A stretch of 64,000 nt of DNA from CAZKYX01 sp964557125 (GTDB taxonomy: Bacteria > Patescibacteriota > Microgenomatia > Levybacterales > GWA1-39-11), in assembly GCA_964557125.1 (NCBI GenBank), contig CAZKYX010000003.1, positions 1-64,000 on the forward strand. The letters are read 5' to 3'. The translations under genes were made by a program, and so were the position numbers. The notes beneath the pieces are model-generated. The model saw nothing but the letters and a program-made list of their open reading frames with translations, searched no databases and was not told the DNA's origin. Shown piece after piece: positions 18,032-27,181 of this stretch. Within the stretch, counting starts at the first letter, position 1; every line of letters starts with the position of its first letter.

Positions 18032-20336
18032 GCTTTTTTCTTATTATACCTGCAACTAACACAATACCTAGCAGCCCAAAAAGAGCTAGGACAAGACCCC
18101 AAATAAATGACTTTGGAATATATGAAAATACAACTTCACTTTCACCAGCTGGCACGACAACTCCCCTAAATGAATAATCAGTCTTTACAATTTTTGCACT
18201 CTTCCCATTCACAGTCGCTTTCCATCCTGGATAAAAATTATCAGTTAGTACAAGGAGTTCTGATTGACTTGTCATAGTTTTAATTCTTACTCTACTTGAT
18301 TCATATTCGACTATCTGAGCACTTCCAGTTGATGCATGGCTTGTGACACCCACATCTTCTTGAACAAAAGCCATATTCTTTAAGTTGTTTTCAAACATCA
18401 ATTGCAAAAGTTTTTCATTATCTTTTACTATCCTGACATCAGAAACTGTAAAAGCCCTTGGAAAACTTGTGTTATTTTCAAACACCCTATAACTACCGTC
18501 GTCGTACAATTTCGTGAACTGCTCTGGGGGATATGCCTCAAACGGAAAGGCCCAAGCAAAATTTCCATCAGAGAATTTATGAACAATATATTTTGCTCCC
18601 AAAAAATTTATAGTCTCAGGTGTATATTTTCCCTTTAAGGGAAAATTAACAACCGATCTGAAGCCTTCTTTTTGCTCTCCGGTTGCAACGTACTGAATAA
18701 ATTTTCCATACTCTGCCTTATAAAGGGGGTCATATCCGCTCAGGACAGAAACATTGTAATAGACGCTGTCTTCTCCGCCAGATAATCCAATCGCGCGGTC
18801 AAAATTATTTATTTTCTTGTAAAAACTAGTAACGGGTACTGACTTGTAGACCAACTCCTTTGAAGAGAATGACTGCCATTTATGAGCAAATCTGTACATT
18901 TCACCAATACTTAATAAAACGATAACTCCCATAACTATCTGCATAGATTTCTTAAATTTAATGCTCCATGCTAAAAGTGCAAGAAGTGATAACAGTGTTA
19001 GAATACCGAATGGTAAAATAAGATTTTTCTTTGCGACAAGCGCCTTATCAATTGGCAATACATTTCCAAAAGCTGCAACTCCTAGAATTATGAGGACTGA
19101 CATAGTAATTCCAGCCCAAACAAAAATGATTCGTTTGCGTTTTGTGAGTAATTCTATAAAGTAGTCAGCACTAAATCCTGCAAGCACTGCTAATGAAAAA
19201 CTGAACAAGACAATAATTCGACTTGCAGAACTTGTCGAAAGAACTGGAATTTTTAGAGCAACGAGAAGAGATACTAATGGGGTATCATATGCGAGCAACA
19301 ATGCGAGGACTCCAAGTATGGAAAAGTATACAACCTTAATATTTTTTCTGAGAAATACTACGAAAAATAACATACTTAGACCAATGGCACCTGCATACCC
19401 ATTCCATTCTGCGTAATGTCCAAACCAATCATTTCTGGTTACTGGATTACCGTAGTAATCTGGAGCAATCAACGTTGGGAGATATGCCCAAGGAATGGCC
19501 TCCATTTTTTGAAACAATACACTTCTTACGGTATGCATATAAAACTCCATCGAAGGCAGAATTTGTGGCATAGCCAACAATATTCCCCCGAGGTAAAAGA
19601 GCAAACTTTTTACATATAATTTTTTACTTTTTGAGACCGATATATGGAAAAGAAGAAAAGAAAACACAGCAAGTGCAAAATATATGCTTGTCTGAAAATG
19701 TCCACTGAAGAAAGAGAACGCAACTGAAAAAGACAACAAGAATAGATACTTTCGTTTTTGCTTACTAACAAAACTTTCGATAGCAAAAAGTGCTAGGGGC
19801 AATGGAAGAATTGCATATCCAAGAGTTGCATACCCCATCCACGTAACGATAAATCCACAAAACATAAACGACAAAGAAGACAAGATACTTCCAAAACTGG
19901 AAACCTTCATCCTTCTCATAAGTCCATACATAAAAATCCCTGCAAGAAGAGGTTGAGCAACCACCAAAAATCCCCATACATCGATAAATTTTATTGGAAG
20001 AAAAAATAATATATTGAGTGGGAATAATACGGCTGATTGATAATTAGCCAAGTGCGGAGTACCTGCAAAGCTGTATGGATTCCAAAATGGTATTTGTCCC
20101 GCTTTTAGCTCTTCAATTACAAAATGTCTCCATGGATATATTTGTCCGACAATATCCGGCTGTGCGTTATTCTTTACAGGACCTGCAAGCTCTGGATATT
20201 GTGCCCAAGGAGGGAAAAAGCTAGCCTGATAGTCAGAAGGATAAGGAGTTTTTCCAGAAAAAAGATAAGGGTAAGCAAAAAGCACCCAAACAATAACTAT
20301 TATGAAAAGAATTTTATTTTTCCTTAATAATTCCAT
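18021..20336 (-). CDS. YfhO family membrane glycosyltransferase
   Basis: YfhO-type membrane protein of 771 aa. External loop one has TPYPSDYQASFFPPW and WRHFVIEELKAGQIPFWNPYSFAGTPHLANYQSAVLFPLN, the fullest match to the family in this window. About twelve helices follow, then a C-terminal external domain with DNFYPGWKATVNG and FRGVVVPAGESEVVF and a final helix. It overlaps the downstream GT2 gene by 11 bp and the upstream gene by 23 bp. Probably adds a sugar to a surface polymer from a polyprenyl-phosphate donor; this is inferred from family and context. Confidence 0.85.
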   Translation of the reverse strand: MELLRKNKILFIIVIVWVLFAYPYLFSGKTPYPSDYQASFFPPWAQYPELAGPVKNNAQPDIVGQIYPWRHFVIEELKAGQIPFWNPYSFAGTPHLANYQSAVLFPLNILFFLPIKFIDVWGFLVVAQPLLAGIFMYGLMRRMKVSSFGSILSSLSFMFCGFIVTWMGYATLGYAILPLPLALFAIESFVSKQKRKYLFLLSFSVAFSFFSGHFQTSIYFALAVFSFLLFHISVSKSKKLYVKSLLFYLGGILLAMPQILPSMEFYMHTVRSVLFQKMEAIPWAYLPTLIAPDYYGNPVTRNDWFGHYAEWNGYAGAIGLSMLFFVVFLRKNIKVVYFSILGVLALLLAYDTPLVSLLVALKIPVLSTSSASRIIVLFSFSLAVLAGFSADYFIELLTKRKRIIFVWAGITMSVLIILGVAAFGNVLPIDKALVAKKNLILPFGILTLLSLLALLAWSIKFKKSMQIVMGVIVLLSIGEMYRFAHKWQSFSSKELVYKSVPVTSFYKKINNFDRAIGLSGGEDSVYYNVSVLSGYDPLYKAEYGKFIQYVATGEQKEGFRSVVNFPLKGKYTPETINFLGAKYIVHKFSDGNFAWAFPFEAYPPEQFTKLYDDGSYRVFENNTSFPRAFTVSDVRIVKDNEKLLQLMFENNLKNMAFVQEDVGVTSHASTGSAQIVEYESSRVRIKTMTSQSELLVLTDNFYPGWKATVNGKSAKIVKTDYSFRGVVVPAGESEVVFSYIPKSFIWGLVLALFGLLGIVLVAGIIRKKHEK

Positions 20337-21489
20337 ACCTTATAAAAACTTTTAACAATCCCAGTATAAGTATTATATAAAGAAAAGGTAGAATGGGCAT
20401 GAAATACCTCGTGGAAGTATAACCAGCTGACAACATAAGTGAGTAAAAAATTATCCAGATAAGTAAAAACTTTGCTTCATCAGGAATTGAGATTTTTTTA
20501 ACTGCCGTAAGTAAAAAGACGAAACCGCTTGCAATAAGAGAAAATGGCCAGATTACTACCCATTGCGGGTCAGAAAGAACCACCTGATTTCCCCACCACG
20601 TATACCATCTATTCAACATGATAAGAGGCCAAAACGAAAATGGATGAATGAATGCAGATTTATGATAGACAAGAATGTATTTTTGAACACCAAATATCTG
20701 CAAGACTGAATATCCATCCATCATTGTCCTCGTGTACGTAAGCAGTAAAACAATCACTGCTAATGGCAAGGTGGTACAAAAAGAAATAATGTCCTTCATG
20801 CTTTTTTGTATAAAAAGTAAATAAAACCCCATTGAAAACAACAACACAGCACCAGTAACGATAAACCTCGTACTAATGACTATTCCTAACAAAATTGAAA
20901 CAGCTACATAAAGCATCAACTTTCTTTTACTCTTCGCAGCCAAAAGAAAAAAATATATGGCAAAAATAATAAAAGGCAACTGTATTGGCTCTGGAAGTGG
21001 TGAATATAATAATTTACCTAAAAGAAGCGGTTCATTGGCAAAAATAGCGACAGGTACAAGCGATAGCCACACATTCTTAAGTATCAATTTACCAACAAGA
21101 AAAATTCCTAGGAATGAGAAAATAAGCAGAATAGGTATTACCGTGCTTGCATTATTAAACAGTAGTATTGATAGGCTGATAATGTAGCGCCCCAATGGTG
21201 GATGGTCGTGTACGATATGAATTGGATTCATTCCTTTTAGAAATGCCCCACCTGCAAATGACTCAAAAACTTCGTCAGTAATTATTGCTTGAGAATTTTT
21301 CTTCGCATATTGTGAAGCATAGTAAGCATTTTTTAATACCACGTACTCTTTATCGTAGTGTGGCTCAAAGAATTTTGTTCTGTTTTGAAAAAGTAAGGAG
21401 AAAAAATGGAAAAAAATAGCTGTGCAAACAAGGGTAAAAATTGCTAGCTTTACGTAGGAAGAAGTATGGGGTTTTTTATTTTTTATCAT
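20314..21489 (-). CDS. GT39-like polytopic glycosyltransferase
   Basis: Membrane protein of 391 aa, smaller than the other GT-C enzymes here. The external loop reads HYDKEYVVLKNAYYASQYAKKN and later HIVHDHPPLGRYIIS; the HPPLG element is typical of protein-O-mannosyltransferase-like (GT39) proteins. About nine helices and only a very short tail. The frame is open to 21519, but ATG 21489 (MIKNKKPHTSS) places a normal basic N-terminus before the first helix and overlaps the upstream gene by 14 bp. Acceptor may be protein or glycan. Confidence 0.75.
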   Translation of the reverse strand: MIKNKKPHTSSYVKLAIFTLVCTAIFFHFFSLLFQNRTKFFEPHYDKEYVVLKNAYYASQYAKKNSQAIITDEVFESFAGGAFLKGMNPIHIVHDHPPLGRYIISLSILLFNNASTVIPILLIFSFLGIFLVGKLILKNVWLSLVPVAIFANEPLLLGKLLYSPLPEPIQLPFIIFAIYFFLLAAKSKRKLMLYVAVSILLGIVISTRFIVTGAVLLFSMGFYLLFIQKSMKDIISFCTTLPLAVIVLLLTYTRTMMDGYSVLQIFGVQKYILVYHKSAFIHPFSFWPLIMLNRWYTWWGNQVVLSDPQWVVIWPFSLIASGFVFLLTAVKKISIPDEAKFLLIWIIFYSLMLSAGYTSTRYFMPILPFLYIILILGLLKVFIRYGIIKEK

Positions 21490-23137
21490 GCTTGAATTTA
21501 AAGACGTACAACCCACCAAGGAGTAACGCCAAAGCTGAAATCAAGGATATTGTGTCAGACAATTTTCGCAATTTTGTTTCTTTAAAAACAACGTTTACCA
21601 CATGCGAACCTTTATCAAGGTTAAAAGTTAAAAGACCTCTATTTGCAGGGTCTTGAAACTGAATTTGCTGATTACCACTGGCTGTTTTAACAAACCATCC
21701 CGGAAAATAGAGCGTATTTTCTCGAATTCTTGCAACGTCACTTTCTACATTCACTTCATAGGTATGATAATTTGTTCTTCTCTCTAATTTCTTAACGTAA
21801 GCTACACCTTCTATCACTTCGATTGGAGCTGCTGCTTTTTTCTCCATAAACCTAACTGACCATATAGGAGCACTCTCTCCTGTGTCAGTTGTTCCTTCAT
21901 AAATAGCATTGTAGAAAGAATCAGGCCTATCTAAATACCCATTCGCCTTAAACATATCTTTAGAAAAAATAATAAGAAGAACAATACCAACAAAGAGTGC
22001 AATCTTCTTGCCTTTTTCTTTAAGTGGAATAAGATTCATTGCAGCAACCAGTGCTAAGGTAAAAACACATAAGCATAAAAATCTCCAAGGAAATTGAAAT
22101 TTTTTTAGAGTTGTAACGATGTCATACAAAAATTGTGAATGAGGCAGCATCACAAACAGAGAAAGAATAAAAAACACAAGAAAGACCATCAGTAGAAGAG
22201 CGTTTTCTTTTTTCTTACTTTTGAACAGTCTTGTCAATGTAAAAGGAAACATAATCAAACCAACCAACTGAACAAACCCCAATTGGATAGAAAATTGACC
22301 CGTAATTCCATAGTTCCATGGACTAAAAAATAGCTTTAAGGGATCGATAAACCTTGTTTTGTACTCGTCCCCCACGACAATATCCCGTAGAGTATATTTT
22401 CCCTCAATAAATGCAGGCAAAACAAAAAATGAAGACAAAAGAAAACCAATAAATAGTCCACCGAAAGACAGTATTAATTTTCTAACACGCTTTCGTGTAT
22501 AGGAAAGAATACAAATATATGCACAAATAACAGGAAAAAACATAATGCTAATAGCGTTATGAGCGAGAATCAAAAGAGCTGTTGAAAGCGCAACTAAAGA
22601 AAAGTAAAAATAGTCAGTTCGGGCACTTTTTGACTTAAAAAATTCGAGTGTAAAGTAAAGAATAAGTGGTGGAAATATAAAAGCCATATGCTCGCCAATT
22701 GCGCCTCTGACATAAAGGTCAACAAAACGGTACGGAGCATACATGTATAGGGCTGCGGCAGCAACGCCTACATAATTATCCCACTGATTTCTCGCCCAAA
22801 AAAACATCGTAAGTCCGCTTGCAACAAAGCCTGTCGCAAAAACGAGTTTTACAGAATCCGTAAGACTAAAACCAATTAGATGAAATGCTGATGCTATATA
22901 TGAAGACAAAGGATACAAAAACATCAAAACCGGATGCCCATATCCCCAATTAAGATTTGCTCCCCAACGAGGAAAGATAACTCCTTCTGATAATGCTTGA
23001 TAAAAATTTGCAATTCGTGCTACGTGATCTTTTCCATCGTGAGTGAGAGGCAATCCCGGATGGAGAAGATCAATGAGTGGAAGAAGTGAAATAAAAAGCA
23101 CAACCAACACTCCCCAGTGTCTTGTCAGTATTTTCAT
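21476..23137 (-). CDS. PTPS-related (PF10131-type) polytopic membrane protein
   Basis: Membrane protein of 553 aa with the signature THDGKDHVARIANFYQAL, IFPRWGANLNWGYGHPVL and YLYPLSSY-like residues in the first external loop. The domain is named after 6-pyruvoyl-tetrahydropterin synthase for historical reasons; no pterin chemistry is implied, and topology is that of a GT-C enzyme. The C-terminal external domain ends TLYFPGWFVKT, NRGLLTFNLDKGSHVV. ATG 23137 overlaps the upstream GT2 stop by 4 bp (ATGA), which decides the start over the longer frame to 23200. Paralogues lie at 27182, 28867 and 34310. Confidence 0.75.
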   Translation of the reverse strand: MKILTRHWGVLVVLFISLLPLIDLLHPGLPLTHDGKDHVARIANFYQALSEGVIFPRWGANLNWGYGHPVLMFLYPLSSYIASAFHLIGFSLTDSVKLVFATGFVASGLTMFFWARNQWDNYVGVAAAALYMYAPYRFVDLYVRGAIGEHMAFIFPPLILYFTLEFFKSKSARTDYFYFSLVALSTALLILAHNAISIMFFPVICAYICILSYTRKRVRKLILSFGGLFIGFLLSSFFVLPAFIEGKYTLRDIVVGDEYKTRFIDPLKLFFSPWNYGITGQFSIQLGFVQLVGLIMFPFTLTRLFKSKKKENALLLMVFLVFFILSLFVMLPHSQFLYDIVTTLKKFQFPWRFLCLCVFTLALVAAMNLIPLKEKGKKIALFVGIVLLIIFSKDMFKANGYLDRPDSFYNAIYEGTTDTGESAPIWSVRFMEKKAAAPIEVIEGVAYVKKLERRTNYHTYEVNVESDVARIRENTLYFPGWFVKTASGNQQIQFQDPANRGLLTFNLDKGSHVVNVVFKETKLRKLSDTISLISALALLLGGLYVFKFKHDKK

Positions 23138-24048
23138 AGTGCAAAGCTCCCTTTTCCAAATTTCTTTAGATAGAAATCGGCAATTCCTCTCTTTTGCCAT
23201 TTTCGTCCAGATTTTAACAGAGTAAGACTTTCGCGAATGAGTGAAACCCTTGCCCTAAGTGGTGCATAACGCATCCCAAATAACATTCTGTTTCTGGAAA
23301 TATAATAATCCTGAAGTTCTGAACCAGAACCTGAAGACCCTGCATTATTATGCCAAGCAACTGCCTTGGGCGCGTACAGTATTGAATAACCATGCTTTTT
23401 CATTCGCATATTCAAGTCTCCATCCTCGTAATACAAGAAAAACTTTTCATCAAAGTCCCCTACCTCTTCGACAGCCTTTCGGGAAATTAGCATACACGCT
23501 CCGGTCGCAAATTCGGTTGCCCTCTCTTCATCAAACTGGCCGTTATCAACCTCGTCAACGCCAATATGAAAACTAACAATATTCTTCCAATCAGTTTTTC
23601 CGCCTGCATACCATATTACCCTACCCAATTCTTCCGGTTTGTATCTCGCTTTATGAAATTCATGATTTTTTGTAAAGTATATTTTTGGAACTGTTATTCC
23701 AACCCTACTGTGTCTCTTACTCGCTTCAACCAATTCTATTATCGCATCCTTTTCTACCACAGCATCGTTATTCAAAAGAAGAAGAAAATCAAAATCGTTA
23801 TTCAACAGATAGTCAAAAGCAAGATTATGTCCTCCTGCAAATCCCAAGTTTTTTTCCAAATACAACGTACGGATTCTAAGACTTGGGAAATTACTTCCAT
23901 CTACTTTCAATTTTTCCGGGGAATTATTATCAATTAACAATAGCTCAATAAACAAACCACTCTTCTCTGACTTTTCTAGCGAATCAAGACACTTAAGAGT
24001 TGCTTCTTGGTTTTTATAATGAAGAATTGATATCAATACTTTTTGCAT
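23134..24048 (-). CDS. GT2 glycosyltransferase, rhamnosyltransferase-like
   Basis: GT-A glycosyltransferase of 304 aa. It starts VLISILHYKNQEATLKCLDSL, then LLIDNNSPEKL, LGFAGGHNLAFDY, and LLLLNNDAVV as the metal site (N-N-D). The catalytic-base region is FFLYYEDGDLNMRMKKHGYSILY. This order matches WbbL-like rhamnosyltransferases. The C-terminus lacks the long hydrophobic tail seen in the gene at 12626. It lies 7 bp after the upstream GT2 and overlaps the PTPS-related gene by 4 bp. Confidence 0.88.
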   Translation of the reverse strand: MQKVLISILHYKNQEATLKCLDSLEKSEKSGLFIELLLIDNNSPEKLKVDGSNFPSLRIRTLYLEKNLGFAGGHNLAFDYLLNNDFDFLLLLNNDAVVEKDAIIELVEASKRHSRVGITVPKIYFTKNHEFHKARYKPEELGRVIWYAGGKTDWKNIVSFHIGVDEVDNGQFDEERATEFATGACMLISRKAVEEVGDFDEKFFLYYEDGDLNMRMKKHGYSILYAPKAVAWHNNAGSSGSGSELQDYYISRNRMLFGMRYAPLRARVSLIRESLTLLKSGRKWQKRGIADFYLKKFGKGSFAL

Positions 24049-24055
24049 GGGATAC

Positions 24056-24967
24056 CTAAAACAAAGAAGACGTCTTTCTTTTAATTCTTAACGTATTTTT
24101 TTTAAAGACATTTGAAGTTTCATCTATTTTTGATTGGTAAAGCCAATGCCGATACTCTCGTTTCATTTTCTTGCTACCCTCTTGTACTATCTTTAGCGAA
24201 TTATCAGTTTCGGGATATCCGTTTTGCTCCCACACTCTTAAAAATACAACTAAATGATAAAATGCCATAAGTAAAGAAAGAGCCAGTCCATGAAAGGAAT
24301 CCTTGTATCCTTTCTCAAAGAAGTACCGTTTCATAAACTCTGAAAGTGGTTTTGACACAATATCAGATAGGTTTAACTTGTAGCCTGACGAAATAAGATT
24401 GTCAGCTTCAGAAACAGTATAGACCCGAACCATTTTCTCTAAAAACTGGCTTATACTCTCATAATTAAGGTGCTCCATGTTTTGAGTTAGCTTTTCAGTA
24501 CTACCATCAATGCTTAGCATCTCATGAACCTGCTTTTCTTCAAACCTGCCTGCTGATTTTTTGAAAAGTCTTAGCTGATAATCAGGGTACCAGCCTGTAT
24601 TTTTTATCCATTTTCCAAATATAATGTTTTTCCTAGGTATGTAGTAGCCACTGATTTCAGATTTCTGATTACTGATTACGGACAAAATTTCGTCGGCTAG
24701 TTCGGGAGTTACTCTTTCGTCAGCATCTAATGATAAAATCCATTCGTTCGCTGCTTTTTGAAAACCAAAGTTCTTATTCACATTTAACATCGTGTTATTC
24801 TCACGAATAAAAACTTTATCCGTAAATTTTCTTGCTATTATGGGTGTTTTGTCAGTTGACGAGTTATCTATAAGTATAATTTCATCAGCTATTTTTTTTA
24901 CTGATTCAAGACAGGCTTCAATCTTTTTTTCTTCATTGAAGGCAGAAATGACAACGCTTATCTTCAT
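24056..24967 (-). CDS. GT2 glycosyltransferase, WaaE/KdtX-like
   Basis: GT-A glycosyltransferase of 303 aa: ISVVISAFNEEKKIEACL, LIDNSSTDKT, LSLDADERV (DAD metal site), GYYIPRKNIIFGKWIKN and WYPDYQLRLF. It is the closest paralogue of the gene at 2119 but has an extra basic C-terminal tail of about 45 residues. The DNA at 24651-24680 is built of degenerate CTGATT repeats and encodes QKSEISG at the same site as a similar insert in the paralogue. It heads a transcription unit: TACACT with an upstream TGC lies 6 nt before the start codon. Confidence 0.85.
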   Translation of the reverse strand: MKISVVISAFNEEKKIEACLESVKKIADEIILIDNSSTDKTPIIARKFTDKVFIRENNTMLNVNKNFGFQKAANEWILSLDADERVTPELADEILSVISNQKSEISGYYIPRKNIIFGKWIKNTGWYPDYQLRLFKKSAGRFEEKQVHEMLSIDGSTEKLTQNMEHLNYESISQFLEKMVRVYTVSEADNLISSGYKLNLSDIVSKPLSEFMKRYFFEKGYKDSFHGLALSLLMAFYHLVVFLRVWEQNGYPETDNSLKIVQEGSKKMKREYRHWLYQSKIDETSNVFKKNTLRIKRKTSSLF

Positions 24968-24982
24968 ACCAATAGTGTAGCA
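24968..24982 (-). promoter_or_regulatory. Extended -10 promoter, leaderless GT2 gene
   Basis: On the minus strand TGC-TACACT (24982-24974) is followed by exactly 6 nt and then ATG 24967. The TGn in front of the hexamer is an extended -10 element; no good -35 is visible. Transcription would start at the A of the ATG. Confidence 0.45.
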
Positions 24983-24990
24983 AATTTTAC

Positions 24991-26442
24991 TTACTTACGA
25001 ATAGAGCTCAAGACAAATTTTGAGGTTTTAAGCAACTCCTTTCGGGCGATAAGAAATACTACACTGATATATACTGCGAGAGATAAGAAAGACAACACAA
25101 TCATATGTACGAGTGAGGTTATATATTCTCGTGTAACATATGCAAAAACAAACATTATAAGTGCTGCTATGAATTGTTTATAAATTGAGCTCATTACACC
25201 AAACTGGACATACTTCTTTGCTACCCAGAACACAAAAACAGAACTTAACGATACCAAGAATGAAGCCATTGCTGCACCGTTATAACCGTACATTTGTAGT
25301 AGTGGAATCGTGAGGATCCAAATCGCGATTGTCCAGAATACCATAAAATAGAGCGTAACTTTAACTTTACCAATAGCGTTCAAAAAGTTGGTTAACGGTG
25401 TTGATATCGAAGAAAGAACTGTTCCAAATGAGAAAAAGAGAATAGACAACAACGCTGGTTCCCACTTTTGATACTTCGGTATAAATTCAATGAGCGAAGG
25501 TGAGTAACTTACTATTCCAACGGCAACCGGAAAGATAGCAAACGAAATAAGAAATAATGACTTTTCGATGGCTAACTTTAATGCACTCTTGTCTTCTTGA
25601 AGTCTACTGAAAGAAGGAAAAGTGACTTTAATCACATTATCCATTACAAGTCTTAAGGGTAAATTGGCAAGCTTCTCAGCAAATCCTATATACCCAAGCT
25701 CCTGAATTGGTAAAACCTTACCCATATAAATAGTTCTAAAGTCATCCTTAAAGAGGGCTAATATACTATTTGTTTGGAATGGTATTCCAAAACTAACAAG
25801 TTTTTTTAATGAATGCCTATCAAAAGCAATCCCAATTGGCCACGGTTGAACAATATATGTAGCAATGAGCCCAATAACACTTCTTGCGAGTACAGCGATA
25901 GTAAATGTTTCAACTTTAAAACCCAATACAGCAAAAAGGATAAGTGCAAAGTTATAGACTAAATTTTCAATAATCTGGGGAATAACAAGCTTTTTGTAAT
26001 CAAGCTTTCTCTCTAAAATAACAGTTGGTACTGTTCGTAATGAAGAAAGAAAGAATGAAACCAATAGCGCAATGTAAAGAATTCTACCATCCAAATCAAG
26101 GTTATAGAATGAAGTAATCGGTTCCACAGCGAGCAATGCAGGAACGACAAGAGCTAAAACCAAGAGTTGTTGCACAACGAATACTGTGCGCAGCTCCTTA
26201 ACAGTTGGCTCTTCTTTTTTTTGTATGAGAGATGCGGCCAACCCAATATCCTGAAAGTAGTTGAAAAATACAATAATTGAGGAAACAACAAAAAATATTC
26301 CAAAACTAGCAGGATCAAGAAAAATGGTAAGAATAAAACTCGAACCAACTCCTAAAAGCTGTAAGAGAAATGATCGTGACACCAAAGCAAATACTCCCTT
26401 TACTGATTTTGTCGCAATTGAGTGCAATTCAGATTCATCCAT
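24991..26442 (-). CDS. Polysaccharide flippase, MOP superfamily (Wzx/WzxC-like)
   Basis: Membrane protein of 483 aa with about 12-14 hydrophobic segments and small loops. It carries SFGIFFVVSSIIVFFNYFQDIGLAASLIQ near residue 45, the characteristic start of the lipopolysaccharide/exopolysaccharide flippase family, and FGIPFQTNSILALFKDDF in the middle. It would move polyprenyl-pyrophosphate-linked oligosaccharide to the outer face. It is the only complete flippase in the window; a second begins at the left edge. No O-antigen polymerase is recognisable nearby, so how chains are polymerised is unclear. Confidence 0.85.
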   Translation of the reverse strand: MDESELHSIATKSVKGVFALVSRSFLLQLLGVGSSFILTIFLDPASFGIFFVVSSIIVFFNYFQDIGLAASLIQKKEEPTVKELRTVFVVQQLLVLALVVPALLAVEPITSFYNLDLDGRILYIALLVSFFLSSLRTVPTVILERKLDYKKLVIPQIIENLVYNFALILFAVLGFKVETFTIAVLARSVIGLIATYIVQPWPIGIAFDRHSLKKLVSFGIPFQTNSILALFKDDFRTIYMGKVLPIQELGYIGFAEKLANLPLRLVMDNVIKVTFPSFSRLQEDKSALKLAIEKSLFLISFAIFPVAVGIVSYSPSLIEFIPKYQKWEPALLSILFFSFGTVLSSISTPLTNFLNAIGKVKVTLYFMVFWTIAIWILTIPLLQMYGYNGAAMASFLVSLSSVFVFWVAKKYVQFGVMSSIYKQFIAALIMFVFAYVTREYITSLVHMIVLSFLSLAVYISVVFLIARKELLKTSKFVLSSIRK

Positions 26443-26465
26443 ATGTATATACTCATCCCGCCCAG

Positions 26466-27179
26466 TTAAATTCGTCTGTTGTGAATATCAAACCACAATA
26501 TAAAACTTTCAAGAACTGCCCTTACAATTACAGGGATATTTGCTCCGCTTTGATCCCCAAATTTTCTTGGATAGTGGCTTACATCAACCTCAGCTATTTT
26601 TAAATTCTTTTTCTTCGCCTTAGCCAAAATTTCAGTTGTTATCATCGCACCATCAGAACGCAGTGGCATTATTTGAACTAAAGCTTCTTTTTTAAACATC
26701 TTGAACCCACAATCAATATCTTTAAAATAGAATTTAAAGAATATATAGTCCCAAACCTTTAACATCCACATGAGAATATGACGGATTAACTTATCTTGTC
26801 TTATTTTTCGATAACCAATAACGATATCAACACCCCTTATGGCTTCAACAAATTTCTTAACTTCGGCAAAATTAAATTGTCTATCTCCATCAGTAAAAAC
26901 AATAAATTTGTACTTGGCGTTTTCAAATCCTTCTCTTAGTGCTGCTCCGTATCCCCTATTTGGATTGTGTGTTATAACTCTTATGTTCTTATATTGTCTC
27001 GCAAGTTTTTTGCCTTCTTCATAGGTACCGTCGGTTGAACCATCGTCAATAATGAGGATTTCCCAATTGAGCGCCACTTCTTTTGCCACGGGTATTGCAT
27101 CCATAACAACTTGGCGAACATTTTTCTCTTCATTCCAAAATGGAAAAAATATTGAAAGTTCTGGTAACTTTGTATCCAT
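26466..27179 (-). CDS. GT2 polyprenyl-phosphate sugar synthase-like
   Basis: GT-A glycosyltransferase of 237 aa: LSIFFPFWNEEKNVRQVVMDA, IIDDGSTDGT, NRGYGAALREGF and FTDGDRQF (D-G-D metal site), with IDCGFKMFKKEAL in the acceptor region. This pattern is found in dolichyl-phosphate-mannose/glucose synthase-like enzymes. No membrane anchor is visible; a hydrophobic patch at MLKVWDYIFFKFYF may contact lipid. It begins 2 bp after the stop of the upstream PTPS-related gene and lies just before the flippase gene, consistent with making a lipid-linked donor. Confidence 0.85.
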   Translation of the reverse strand: MDTKLPELSIFFPFWNEEKNVRQVVMDAIPVAKEVALNWEILIIDDGSTDGTYEEGKKLARQYKNIRVITHNPNRGYGAALREGFENAKYKFIVFTDGDRQFNFAEVKKFVEAIRGVDIVIGYRKIRQDKLIRHILMWMLKVWDYIFFKFYFKDIDCGFKMFKKEALVQIMPLRSDGAMITTEILAKAKKKNLKIAEVDVSHYPRKFGDQSGANIPVIVRAVLESFILWFDIHNRRI

Positions 27180-27181
27180 AA

